Below, one piece after another: positions 24,589-32,281 of a stretch of 38,688 nt of DNA (the stretch's first letter is position 1; each line of letters starts with the position of its first letter). Location of the stretch: assembly GCA_030638405.1 (NCBI GenBank), contig DAOWER010000026.1, forward strand, positions 1 through 38,688, read 5' to 3'. The notes below the pieces were generated by a model, which was not told where the DNA came from, searched no databases, and worked only from the letters and a program-made list of their open reading frames with translations. This DNA comes from Candidatus Eiseniibacteriota bacterium. GTDB lineage: Bacteria; Joyebacterota; Joyebacteria; Joyebacterales; Joyebacteraceae. The position numbers were made by a program, and so were the translations under genes.

Positions 24589-24903
24589 CTACGAGGTTAT
24601 GCCTGTTATGCGAATCTCCGTGAAGCCCTGCCTGTGCCCCTTCTTAACGCGGTAGTCCTTCCTGCGCTTCTTCTTGAACACGATGACCTTCCGGCCCTTC
24701 CCGTGTCCGATGATCTCTGCTCTTACGGACGCACTCTCGACGATCGGCGTTCCGACCTTCACGTCACCACCGACGCTCAGTGCCAGCACATCCGACATCT
24801 CGATGGCCTCGCCAACTTCGCTCTTCATGCGCGGGACGCGGATGAGGTCTCCCTCGGAAACCCTGAACTGAAGTCCTCCGGTCCTTACTACGGCGTAATC
24901 CAC
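24589..24903 (-). CDS. rplU: 50S ribosomal protein L21
   Basis: L21 binds 23S rRNA. The 104-residue protein begins DYAVVRTGGLQFRVSEGD (family YAVVKTGGKQYRV) and ends with the basic signature IVFKKKRRKDYRVKKGHRQGFTEIRI. The start is GTG at 24901-24903, preceded by GGGAGG. It is the first gene of the rplU-rpmA operon, behind a near-consensus promoter about 60 bp upstream. Confidence 0.97.
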   Translation of the reverse strand: MDYAVVRTGGLQFRVSEGDLIRVPRMKSEVGEAIEMSDVLALSVGGDVKVGTPIVESASVRAEIIGHGKGRKVIVFKKKRRKDYRVKKGHRQGFTEIRITGITS

Positions 24904-24962
24904 GACTCCTCCCAGACTGTCTCGTAACTCCTTTTCGGCACGTCTTTTCTACGAACTTGTAT

Positions 24963-24990
24963 AGTATATTCCTGTGCCCCATCGTGTCAA
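24963..24990 (-). promoter_or_regulatory. Near-consensus sigma-70 promoter for rplU-rpmA
   Basis: On the minus strand a perfect TTGACA (24985-24990) is followed after 16 bp by TATACT (24963-24968), five of six -10 matches. It lies 60 bp upstream of the rplU start and is the best promoter-like sequence in the window, as expected for ribosomal protein genes. Confidence 0.8.
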
Positions 24991-25145
24991 GCATCAAGTG
25001 TCTCGTCCGCCGTGCGTTCCGCCCGCCACCCGGCCCACTCGCGGCCTCCGGAGCCGTCACACGGCCCAATCGTGCTCCTCACCGCCCGTCACCTGTGCTA
25101 TTCTCCCCTGGTCGTTCACGCTTCAGCTTCCGAAAGGCCGCACCA

Positions 25146-26036
25146 GTGACAATTCCCCACCTTGGTGAGATTCTCTCCGTCCTCGCCGCCCTCATCTGGG
25201 CCGCCTCCGTCGTGCTCTTCCGCATGAGCGGCCGCGAAATGAAGCCTCTCGCCCTCAACTTCTTCAAGAACATAGTCGCCATGGTGCTGCTTCTGGTAAC
25301 CCTGGCTGCTGTCGGGCAGAATCTCTTCCGCGACGCGCCGCTTCTCGACTACGTGCTCCTGACCCTGAGCGGCGTCCTGGGGATCACGATCGCCGACACG
25401 CTCTTCTTCAAGAGCCTGAACATCGTCGGCGCCGGCCTCTCTCAGATAGCCAGTCTCTCTTACAGTCCGTTCGTCATTCTCTTCACGTTCGTCTTTCTCG
25501 GCGAGAGGCTGACGGCGGGGGACCTTGCCGGCGCGGCCCTCATCCTCGTTGGGATCCTACTCACGACCACGCGCGAGCACGCCTCGGAGACCTCCGCGCA
25601 CGACCTTCGAGTGGGCATCGGTCTGGCCACTCTGTCCGTCGCGCTCATGGCCCTCGGCGTAGCTCTTGCGAAGCCGGTCCTGGACCGCTCGCCGGTCCTC
25701 TGGTCGACCTCGGTCAGGCTCCTCGCCGGTGTGGTCGCTCTCGTGCTTCTCACCGTCGTGTCCCCCCGTCACCGCTACCTCTGGTCGACGCTGAGACCCT
25801 CGCGCTCATGGAAGGTCGCCATCCCGGCCGCCGTCCTTGGCGCCTACCTCGCGATGATCGTCTGGATCGCCGGCATGAAGTACACTCAGGCCTCCACCGC
25901 GTCCATTCTCAACCAGACCAGCACGGTGTTCGTGCTCCCACTGGCTGCTGTCTTCCTGCACGAGCGCGTCACGCTGCGGAAGTCCGCCGCCGTGGCGATG
26001 GCCCTGGGCGGTGCGGTGCTCGTCACCCTCACGTGA
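25146..26036 (+). CDS. EamA/DMT-family membrane transporter
   Basis: The 296-residue protein has about ten hydrophobic segments arranged as two EamA repeats: the first from about 5 to 140 (IWAASVVLFRMSG, ADTLFFKSLNIVGAGLSQIA, FLGERLTAGDLAGAALILVGI) and the second from about 155 to 295 (ASTASILNQTSTVFVLPLAAVFLHERVT, then AMALGGAVLV). Members export amino acids, nucleotides or other small metabolites; the substrate cannot be read here. The GTG at 25146-25148 begins directly before the first helix with an AAAGG upstream. The open frame extends 63 codons further into the rplU promoter but that part is Pro/Arg-rich and not membrane-like. It is one of only three plus-strand genes, divergent from rplU. 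Confidence 0.87.
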   Translation: MTIPHLGEILSVLAALIWAASVVLFRMSGREMKPLALNFFKNIVAMVLLLVTLAAVGQNLFRDAPLLDYVLLTLSGVLGITIADTLFFKSLNIVGAGLSQIASLSYSPFVILFTFVFLGERLTAGDLAGAALILVGILLTTTREHASETSAHDLRVGIGLATLSVALMALGVALAKPVLDRSPVLWSTSVRLLAGVVALVLLTVVSPRHRYLWSTLRPSRSWKVAIPAAVLGAYLAMIVWIAGMKYTQASTASILNQTSTVFVLPLAAVFLHERVTLRKSAAVAMALGGAVLVTLT

Positions 26037-26044
26037 CGGGTTCC

Positions 26045-26089
26045 GTGCGACCAGACCCCGCGCGGCCAGACTCCGTGCGGCCAGACCCC
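26045..26089. repeat. Three tandem copies of a 15-bp unit after eamA
   Basis: Units at 26045-26059, 26060-26074 and 26075-26089 share the consensus GTGCGGCCAGACCCC with one to three differences. They lie in the 138-bp gap between the convergent transporter and kinase genes, just past the transporter stop. This is a small minisatellite; no function is evident. Confidence 0.7.
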
Positions 26090-26117
26090 CTGTGCGGCGC
26101 GGCCGTACACGAGTGGG

Positions 26118-26137
26118 CCGGAGCACTCAGGCTCCGG
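26118..26137. terminator. Hairpin between convergent genes, possible bidirectional terminator
   Basis: CCGGAGC (26118-26124), loop ACTCAG, GCTCCGG (26131-26137) is a perfect 7-bp stem located between the 3' ends of the EamA gene and the histidine kinase. There is no clear T-run on either side, so termination is inferred from position. Confidence 0.45.
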
Positions 26138-26174
26138 TCCTCGCATTCCGACCCTTGAGCAGCGGAGGACGCTG

Positions 26175-28733
26175 CTACGCACCCCGCGTGCTCGCCCTCG
26201 CCGCTGCCTCAACCTCCGCGACGAGCTTCTCGAGCCTGTAGGGCTTCTGGACGAAGCCGCAGATCCCGCCCCCCGCGAATCTCCCGACGACCTCCTGCTC
26301 GCTGAAGCCGCTGGACAGGACGACTTTCACGTCGTCCCGTATCTTGCGCAGCTCCTGGAACGTCTCCTCACCACCCATCCTGGGCATCGTGAGATCGAGA
26401 AGCACACAGGACACCTCGTTCCAGTGCTCGCGGTAGTAATCGACCGCCTCGCAGCCGTCGGCGGCGCCGACAACCTCAAACCCCGCCTGCTCGAGGAGTC
26501 GCATTCCGATGTCGCGTACTGTGTCCTCGTCATCGACCAGAAGCACGGTCCCGCCGGCTTCGCTTCCGAACGCTTCCGGCTGAGTCTCCTCTCGTTTCAG
26601 AGCAACGCGGTTACCCACGGGCAGGAGCACCGTGAACGAGGTCCCGCCTCCCTGCTCACTCGTCACCTTGATGGCCCCCGAATGGCCGCGGACGATCCCC
26701 AGAGCCGACGCCAGACCTAGACCACGCCCCGTGAACTTCGTCGAGAAGAAGGGGTCGAAGATCTTCTGAAGGACCTCCGAGTCCATTCCGCACCCCGTGT
26801 CGCTGACCTCGAGGAACAGGTAATCACCCTCAGGCAGATTGTCATCGAGATAGGTGTCGCTGAGATAAGCGCGGTCACAATGCCGAACGCCTGTGCGAAG
26901 CGTGACGACACCCCCTTCCTCTCCGATAGAATCGGAGGCGTTCGTTACGAGATTCAACACCACCTGGTGCAGCTGCGTGACGTCAGCGACCACGGCCGGA
27001 AGGCCGCGGCACAGGTCGTAGCTGAGCGCGACGCCCTTCGACACCGACACCTCCAGCAGGTTCCCTATCTCGGTCACCAGTTCGTTGACGTCCACCGCCT
27101 CTATGACGAAACTCCCCTTGCCCGAGTAAGCGAGCATCTGCCGGGACAGGTCCGCCGCGCGTTCCGCGGACGCTCTTGCCTCCCTCAGGCACGAGCACGC
27201 GGCCGAGCCGTCCTCCACCTCCAGGAGCCCCAGCTCTACGTTCCCCAGGACGCCGGTCAGCAGGTTGTTGAAGTCGTGCGCGATGCCGCCCGCCAGAACG
27301 CCGAGGCTCTCCAGCTTCTGGGCGTGCCGGACCTGAGCCTCCAGCCGCTCTCTTTCCTCTTCGGCCAGCTTCCGTCGGATGGCCATCGCTATGTTGTCTG
27401 AGACGAACGTCATCACCTGGAAGTCCCGCTCCGAGTACGGAGAACTCTCCTGGTAGCTCTGAACGACGACGACACCGATGACGTTCCCTCCCGTCTTGAG
27501 CGGAACACCGAGCCAGATGGGCGACGCGGCGCCGATGAGCTCGACCTCCCCGGCATCGACGAGATCCTGGAAGTCCTCCTCGTTGATCATCTGGGCGGTG
27601 CCGACCCTGCGCACGTAGTCGGTCAGGCTCTTCTTCAGCGTGGCCGGCTGCGTCTGCTCGTTGTCGTCGAACTGATCGACATGGTACGGGAATGTGTACT
27701 TGTCGGTGTCCTCGTGGTAGAGGGCAACATAGAAGTTGGTGGTGTCGATGAGCCTGCCAAGTTCCCGATGGATGCTTGCGAGCAGCTCCTCGAGATTGTC
27801 GGACTCATTCACCGCCTGGGAGACGTTGAGAAGCACCGACTGCACTTCCTCGGCTTCCTTCCGTTCGGAGATGTCCTGCACGGCGCCGCAGAGGCGTGTG
27901 ACGGCCCCGGTCACTTCGTCCTTGACCGGCCTCGCGTAGTCGCGGACCCACCGAGTGCTGCCGTCCTTGCACGTCAGACGGAAGTCGACTGCTGACGCCC
28001 TCCCTGCGAGGATCTCCTCGAGCTGTCGCTTCACGACTTCGGCGTCCACCGGGTCGGCCGCTGCGGACCAGCCCCGGCGCGCGATGAACTCCTCCCCCGT
28101 GTATCCGGTCATCTCCTCGATCGCACCAGTAACCCACTCGCGCACCGTCTCCCCGTTCTGTCCCACGCGGCAGCCGTAGGCGAAATCCGATATCAGACTG
28201 GAGACGATTCTGTACCGCTCCTCGCTCTCGCGCAGGGCGGCCTCCGTCCGCAGGTGAGCCGAGATGTCCTGCACCGCACCGTAGACGCGCGCCACGCGCC
28301 CGGTCTGCTCATCCAGGACCGGCCTCGCGTAGTCACGCGTCCACCGGATCTCCCCGTCCTTCCGGATGATCCGGTACTCGACCACTGAAGGCTCGCCCTT
28401 GAGCAGGTCGTCCAGCTGCCCCAGCGCGACCGGGATATCGTCGGGATGAATGAGGTCCTGCCAGCGCTGCCCTCGCTCGAGTTCGTCGAAGGTGTAACCA
28501 GTCATCCCGGCCAGGTCGCCGGCCGCCCACGGATCGGCTCGCTCGCCGTCCGAGTCCACACGGAATCCGTAGGCGAAATCGGATATCAGGCTCGAGATGA
28601 CGCGGTATCGCTCTTCGATATCGCGCGGGACCTCGGCCGAGTGCGGCTGCTCGGAGCCACGGTCGCACTCGGGACGGCGGTCCCCGCTTGACTCACCCCG
28701 GCGCTCTTTCCTGGTCTTGTGCTCGTCGCCCAT
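26175..28733 (-). CDS. Hybrid sensor histidine kinase with two PAS domains, a GAF domain and a receiver
   Basis: The 852-residue protein has, in order, PAS (about 39-161), a second PAS (172-290) each ending in a PAC segment with GAVQDIS, a GAF domain (about 301-455), the dimerisation helix with phospho-acceptor His486 (GGIAHDFNNLLTG), the ATPase domain (N-box NLVTNASDS, SDTGCGMD, GRGLGLASALG), and a C-terminal receiver with Asp780 in CVLLDLTMPRMGG and lysine in FVQKPYR. No membrane segment or signal peptide is seen, so it should sense a cytosolic signal. The kinase core is of the HDFNN/nitrogen-regulator type. There is no response regulator beside it. ATG at 28731-28733 is chosen; a TTG 15 codons upstream is possible. 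The ligand is unknown. Confidence 0.92.
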   Translation of the reverse strand: MGDEHKTRKERRGESSGDRRPECDRGSEQPHSAEVPRDIEERYRVISSLISDFAYGFRVDSDGERADPWAAGDLAGMTGYTFDELERGQRWQDLIHPDDIPVALGQLDDLLKGEPSVVEYRIIRKDGEIRWTRDYARPVLDEQTGRVARVYGAVQDISAHLRTEAALRESEERYRIVSSLISDFAYGCRVGQNGETVREWVTGAIEEMTGYTGEEFIARRGWSAAADPVDAEVVKRQLEEILAGRASAVDFRLTCKDGSTRWVRDYARPVKDEVTGAVTRLCGAVQDISERKEAEEVQSVLLNVSQAVNESDNLEELLASIHRELGRLIDTTNFYVALYHEDTDKYTFPYHVDQFDDNEQTQPATLKKSLTDYVRRVGTAQMINEEDFQDLVDAGEVELIGAASPIWLGVPLKTGGNVIGVVVVQSYQESSPYSERDFQVMTFVSDNIAMAIRRKLAEEERERLEAQVRHAQKLESLGVLAGGIAHDFNNLLTGVLGNVELGLLEVEDGSAACSCLREARASAERAADLSRQMLAYSGKGSFVIEAVDVNELVTEIGNLLEVSVSKGVALSYDLCRGLPAVVADVTQLHQVVLNLVTNASDSIGEEGGVVTLRTGVRHCDRAYLSDTYLDDNLPEGDYLFLEVSDTGCGMDSEVLQKIFDPFFSTKFTGRGLGLASALGIVRGHSGAIKVTSEQGGGTSFTVLLPVGNRVALKREETQPEAFGSEAGGTVLLVDDEDTVRDIGMRLLEQAGFEVVGAADGCEAVDYYREHWNEVSCVLLDLTMPRMGGEETFQELRKIRDDVKVVLSSGFSEQEVVGRFAGGGICGFVQKPYRLEKLVAEVEAAARASTRGA

Positions 28734-28755
28734 TCCGGTGGCTGCCCCCTGACAC

Positions 28756-28775
28756 GACCGGTCGCGGGGCCGGTC
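28756..28775. other. Hairpin between the DUF1028 gene and the histidine kinase
   Basis: GACCGG (28756-28761) pairs with CCGGTC (28770-28775) across an 8-nt loop in the short gap between the two genes. It has no U-tract. It may help separate the kinase message from the upstream gene; function unproven. Confidence 0.35.
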
Positions 28776-28792
28776 CAAGGCGGCGCCCGGAC

Positions 28793-29821
28793 TCAGTCCC
28801 CGGTTATTTCAAGGAACACGGGGTCTTCGTACAACGGCTCGAAGTCCGTGTCCAGTCTGGCTCTCGGTCCCAGCGTCTCGTCCCTGTCGACCGCGGCCCC
28901 GAGCTCCTCCAGGGCCTCATCGCGCATGCCGGCCTTCGAGTAGTAGCAGGCCAAGTGGTAGTGCGGTTCGCCCAGGTCCGGGTTCAGTTCTACCGCCGAG
29001 CGCCCTGCCTCGAAGGCCGCCTCCCAGCTATCGTCCTCGCAGAGGCGATAGCCCTCAAGAACGAGCGCCCACTCCTTCCACATGTCGACGATCCGCCTGA
29101 GTTCCGCTATCGGATCTTCGTGATCGTCCACCCGGAGGTCGCAGTAGACGTCGTTGTACCCACCGTAGCCGCCGCCCGCGCGCACTATCAGAATCGCGGC
29201 CGACTGCATGCCTCTTGAGTCGCCACCGGCCGCCTGCCCGGCCTCGAGCGCCCGCATCAGGCGTTCTCCGAGGATGCCCTCGGTCTCCCGGAACGCCCTG
29301 GCCATCGCGGCGACCGTCTCCTCACCGACCAGGATGTTACCTTGAGCCGTGAAGTTCTTACCCGTCTCATGGCCCGCCCAGTCCATGCACTCCTCGCCGG
29401 TGTAGGCGTGCGAATTCCCGGCTGCGTCAACGATGCCCACCTGCCGCTGCGCGGCGTCGGGGTCGCGGACGAGCAGGCTCTCCATCACGGCTTCGACGCT
29501 CATGCCGCCCTCGAGCATCGAAAGCCCCAGGGGGCCGAACGTCGTATTGCCGTACGCCTGGGACGCGATGGCGCCGACTCCGGACTTCGCCCACGGCACC
29601 ACAGACCCGACGGCGAAGAACTTGGACTGGACGGCGACACCGAGATCTCCCGTCGCGGGGTCGTACCCCACGATGGAGAAGGTCGCCACCGGCTCCGCCG
29701 CCGCTGCGGTGTCGAACGAAGGCGGTACCAGAACGCACACCGCCGCAACGAATAGTGCGGCCAGAACCGGAATACTCTTGCTACTGATGCAAATGTGAGG
29801 CCACATTCTCGAATCACCCAT
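28793..29821 (-). CDS. Secreted DUF1028 protein with a C-terminal helical/TPR-like region
   Basis: The 342-residue product begins with a signal peptide (core IPVLAALFVAAVCVLV, likely cleavage after AAAA at about 41). The mature start ATFSIVGYDPATGDLGVAVQS is the DUF1028 signature, continued by SVVPWAKSGVGAIASQAYGN, RQVGIVDAAGNSHAYTG, CMDWAGHETG and GNILVG. The family is reported to have an Ntn-hydrolase-like fold, but no confirmed substrate is known to me. Residues about 255-330 (WEAAFEAGRSAVELNPDLGEPHYHLACYYSKAGM, in part) look like one or two TPR helices pairing. The ATG overlaps the nucleotidyltransferase stop and has GGAGG 8 bp upstream, which fixes the start. Confidence 0.85.
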   Translation of the reverse strand: MGDSRMWPHICISSKSIPVLAALFVAAVCVLVPPSFDTAAAAEPVATFSIVGYDPATGDLGVAVQSKFFAVGSVVPWAKSGVGAIASQAYGNTTFGPLGLSMLEGGMSVEAVMESLLVRDPDAAQRQVGIVDAAGNSHAYTGEECMDWAGHETGKNFTAQGNILVGEETVAAMARAFRETEGILGERLMRALEAGQAAGGDSRGMQSAAILIVRAGGGYGGYNDVYCDLRVDDHEDPIAELRRIVDMWKEWALVLEGYRLCEDDSWEAAFEAGRSAVELNPDLGEPHYHLACYYSKAGMRDEALEELGAAVDRDETLGPRARLDTDFEPLYEDPVFLEITGD

Positions 29822-30644
29822 CGTCGCGTCCTCCGTTCGTACGAGCTGCGGCACGCTCGATATCTTCGCTGAACGGGCCGTCATTTATTGCCTCGAGAAC
29901 CTCCTGAAACCACTCATCGGCACGCTCGCGTTTCGCGGCGAGCTCACCGGCATCTGCAACGAAGAAGAGCTCGGCGAGACGCCTGACGTCTTCCTCCGGG
30001 AAGTCGTAGTGAACGTAGCGTGTGTGGAAGTTGTGGCGCGTGGGGTCGTGCAGGATCCGCAGCGCCTGAACCAGAGGGCGAAGCGTGTACGACTGATAGA
30101 ATGCAGCGGCCTCTATGACGTTCCCCCTGTTGAGCTCCTTCTCGGTCAGGACCCGGAAGAGGTCGAACAGCACGCGGAGCTCGCCTACCCTTCCCCTGAG
30201 CGTCGTGGCCAGAGCCTCGGCGTCGAACGGGTCGAACCGGACGACGCCGGTCTTGTCGAAGTAGACGAAGGGCCGTCCGTGAATCTCGGGTTGCAGAAAC
30301 TTGTCCTTCGCACCCGCCTTCATCACGACAAAGTCCAGCATCAGAAACGGACTGGCCCCCTCAAGCCTGTAGAAGGCCTGGGAATGCCCGTGCCATGTCG
30401 GCTCCGGCAGACGGTACTTGAGGTCAATGGCCGACAACCTCCGAAGCGTGTCCTCCACAACGACGAAGACGTCCTCAACACGGTCGTCATCCGACGCGAC
30501 CTGAAGATCCATGTCCGACCAGTCGTCCACCCGGTCGAACGCGATCGCGCCGGCCTCCCACATAGCCTGAACGTGATCCAGGGGCTCGAGCGCTCCGCGG
30601 AGCGCCGACAGAACGTCGTCGCGGCCCACGGCGTATCGTGACAT
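29814..30644 (-). CDS. Nucleotidyltransferase-domain protein (aminoglycoside nucleotidyltransferase-like fold)
   Basis: The 276-residue protein has a polymerase-beta-type site near residues 31-51: AGAIAFDRVDDWSDMDLQV, a variant of the G-S/G-x(n)-D-x-SDxDL pattern with two metal-binding aspartates. A third acidic position may be in LMLDFVVMK near 102-110. The C-terminal half is helical. The fold resembles AadK/LinB-type nucleotidyltransferases that adenylylate small molecules, but the usual GS before the motif is GA here and the substrate is unknown; calling it a resistance gene would be unjustified. The ATG has GGAGG 5 bp upstream. It overlaps the DUF1028 gene by 8 bp, suggesting joint expression. 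Confidence 0.72.
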   Translation of the reverse strand: MSRYAVGRDDVLSALRGALEPLDHVQAMWEAGAIAFDRVDDWSDMDLQVASDDDRVEDVFVVVEDTLRRLSAIDLKYRLPEPTWHGHSQAFYRLEGASPFLMLDFVVMKAGAKDKFLQPEIHGRPFVYFDKTGVVRFDPFDAEALATTLRGRVGELRVLFDLFRVLTEKELNRGNVIEAAAFYQSYTLRPLVQALRILHDPTRHNFHTRYVHYDFPEEDVRRLAELFFVADAGELAAKRERADEWFQEVLEAINDGPFSEDIERAAARTNGGRDDG

Positions 30645-30671
30645 CTTCACCTCCTGACGGTGTTTGGCATC

Positions 30672-30689
30672 GTCCGCTGGACAGCGGAC
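30672..30689. other. Hairpin between the CHAT-like gene and the nucleotidyltransferase gene
   Basis: GTCCGCT (30672-30678), loop GGAC, AGCGGAC (30683-30689) is a perfect 7-bp stem with a tetraloop in the 73-bp gap. It lies downstream of the CHAT-like gene and about 28 bp before the nucleotidyltransferase start. With no U-tract, it is more likely an RNA stability element or weak terminator. Confidence 0.45.
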
Positions 30690-30717
30690 GCCGTGTCGTG
30701 CGTGGGGACGCGGGGTG

Positions 30718-31308
30718 TCAGGGCTCCAGGTCCTTCACGGTCACGATGTGGAAGTTGAGGTCCTTGAACGAACGGGCGATCTCGGTGGCGGCGCGGTCGA
30801 TCGCGTCGGCCCCGCGTCCGGAGAATTCGTTCTTCTGTATCTGAGAGAACAGAAGCAACTCAAACGCGGTGGAGCGAAGCCAGTCGACATCGACGCGGTA
30901 GCCGCAGACGGCGAGGGCCTCTGTCTTCTCGAGGAATCGCCGCAGCACACGCTTCCCTATCCGGAGCGTGCTGCACGACGAGAACATGATGATGCGATTC
31001 GCGCACTTCCCAGCCAGGAGGTCCCCGAGCGCCTCGATCGAGTACGCGTCCTTCCCTACCTTGATCCCGTTCTCACTCCCGTGGCTGGCGATGTACAGAA
31101 TCGGGTACCCGTCGTACCGCTTCTGCAGCCACTTCCTGACGTAGAACTCGAACTCCGCATGCGTGGCCGCGTCCATGTGTATATAACTGATGAGCGCATT
31201 GAGATTCAGAAGGTCGAGAAGCGGCTCCACGCTGGAACTGACGCGCAGGTCCGGGTCCCACAGTCCCTCGATGCAGAAGATCCCCTTTGTCTGCCCGCGC
31301 TTCCTCAA
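30718..31308 (-). CDS. Protein of unknown function with a CHAT/caspase-like His/Cys arrangement (DUF6642-like)
   Basis: The 196-residue protein opens RKRGQTKGIFCIEGLWDPDLR. Two blocks stand out: PILYIASHGSENGI (His76 in the SHG context) and RIIMFSSCSTLRIG (Cys112). A strand ending in HG followed about 35 residues later by a strand ending in SSC/SAC is the layout of caspase and CHAT peptidases. The conserved YIHMDAATHAEFEFYVRKW segment is typical of a family I recall as DUF6642, with no known function. No signal peptide or membrane helix is seen. The start is a TTG overlapping the stop of the YihY gene (TTGA, 31305-31308) with GGGGGA just upstream; a longer frame from GTG at 31344 would lie inside yihY. 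The peptidase idea is a structural inference. Confidence 0.7.
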   Translation of the reverse strand: MRKRGQTKGIFCIEGLWDPDLRVSSSVEPLLDLLNLNALISYIHMDAATHAEFEFYVRKWLQKRYDGYPILYIASHGSENGIKVGKDAYSIEALGDLLAGKCANRIIMFSSCSTLRIGKRVLRRFLEKTEALAVCGYRVDVDWLRSTAFELLLFSQIQKNEFSGRGADAIDRAATEIARSFKDLNFHIVTVKDLEP

Positions 31309-32234
31309 GAGTTCCCCCGTTTCTGCTCGGCGGCGGCTTCGCACTCCGCCGGGTCGCCGGACTGCCCAGGCCCCTCTTCCTCCTCAATGATGGCGTGTCG
31401 CGTGTTCGCAGCTATCGCGGCCCCGACATGCGCGCCACTCAGCACTATGAGACTCGCGATGTAGACCCAGGACAGGAGCGCCACGAACGCCCCGAGCGAG
31501 CCGTAGACAACATTGTACCGCGCCAAGCCGCTGGCGAGGTACCGTGTGAACAGCGTCGTCGCTCCCCAGAGGGCCAGCGACGACACGGCGGCCCCGGCGA
31601 GCGCTTCCCGCCAGAGCACGCTCGTCCTCGGAAGCCACCTGTACAGCATCGCCAGCACGACCAGTATGAAGAGAGAGAGGGCCGCCGACGACGGAATGGG
31701 TATCAGATCCAGCGCCGATGCCGCGGCACGCTGCGCAACCTCCCAGTCACCCGGCAGGCTGACCAGCGCCTTCGCCACCAGGTAGAGAAGCACGAGCGCC
31801 CCTAGGCACACGACGATCAAGAGCGCGAGCAGGCGCTCACCGAACAGGTTCCGCGGTCGCGCCATTGGCCACGCACGATTGAGATTGCGCACGAGCGTCG
31901 AGAACGCGCTCGTCGACGCCCAGATGAGCCCGACCGCGCCGATGCCGCCGACTGTTCCGCGGACCCGCACAACGGCCAGGACGTTCTGACGGACCAGTTC
32001 GCGGGAGACCGGCATGAACCGCAGCACCGCCTCGAGCAGCCGTTCCTGGGCGTCGGCGGTCTCGAGGAATCTGCTGGCCACCGCGACGAAGATGAGCAGG
32101 AGCGGGAACATGGAGAAGACCGCGTAGAAGCCGATGCTCGCCGCGGCCTCTGGACATCGCTCATGTCCCAGACGGTGGAACGTCGTCACGATCACTCGGA
32201 ACGTCGTTCGCAGAACTCGCATCTGCTCCCCCAT
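31305..32234 (-). CDS. YihY/BrkB-family inner-membrane protein
   Basis: The protein of about 309 residues has six or so membrane segments, starting with the family block EAAASIGFYAVFSMFPLLLIFVA (in part, about 29-52), then GTVGGIGAVGLIWASTSAFS, ALLIVVCLGALVLLYLV, AALSLFILVVLAMLYRWLP and VYGSLGAFVALLSWVYIASLIVLSGAHVGA (in part). The family was once misnamed RNase BN and has no settled function; some members are linked to envelope or serum resistance. The acidic C-terminal tail (EEEEGPGQSGDP) is cytosolic. ATG at 32234 is used; ATG at 32222 with GGGGAG close upstream is equally likely, and a GTG at 32273 lacks a ribosome site. It is coupled to the CHAT-like gene by a TTGA overlap. Confidence 0.88.
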   Translation of the reverse strand: MGEQMRVLRTTFRVIVTTFHRLGHERCPEAAASIGFYAVFSMFPLLLIFVAVASRFLETADAQERLLEAVLRFMPVSRELVRQNVLAVVRVRGTVGGIGAVGLIWASTSAFSTLVRNLNRAWPMARPRNLFGERLLALLIVVCLGALVLLYLVAKALVSLPGDWEVAQRAAASALDLIPIPSSAALSLFILVVLAMLYRWLPRTSVLWREALAGAAVSSLALWGATTLFTRYLASGLARYNVVYGSLGAFVALLSWVYIASLIVLSGAHVGAAIAANTRHAIIEEEEGPGQSGDPAECEAAAEQKRGNS

Positions 32235-32281
32235 CCGCTTCCCGCATTCCGTTCGCGAGAGCGGCCTCGCCACCGGGCGCC

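Noticed and set aside
25146..26036. A longer EamA protein beginning at 24957
   Set aside because: The extra 63 codons are Pro/Arg-rich, overlap the rplU promoter and precede no ribosome site, while GTG at 25146 starts right before the first helix.
29814..30644. An antibiotic-resistance aminoglycoside nucleotidyltransferase
   Set aside because: Only the general nucleotidyltransferase motif is seen, in a variant form; no resistance-gene context or mobile element is nearby.
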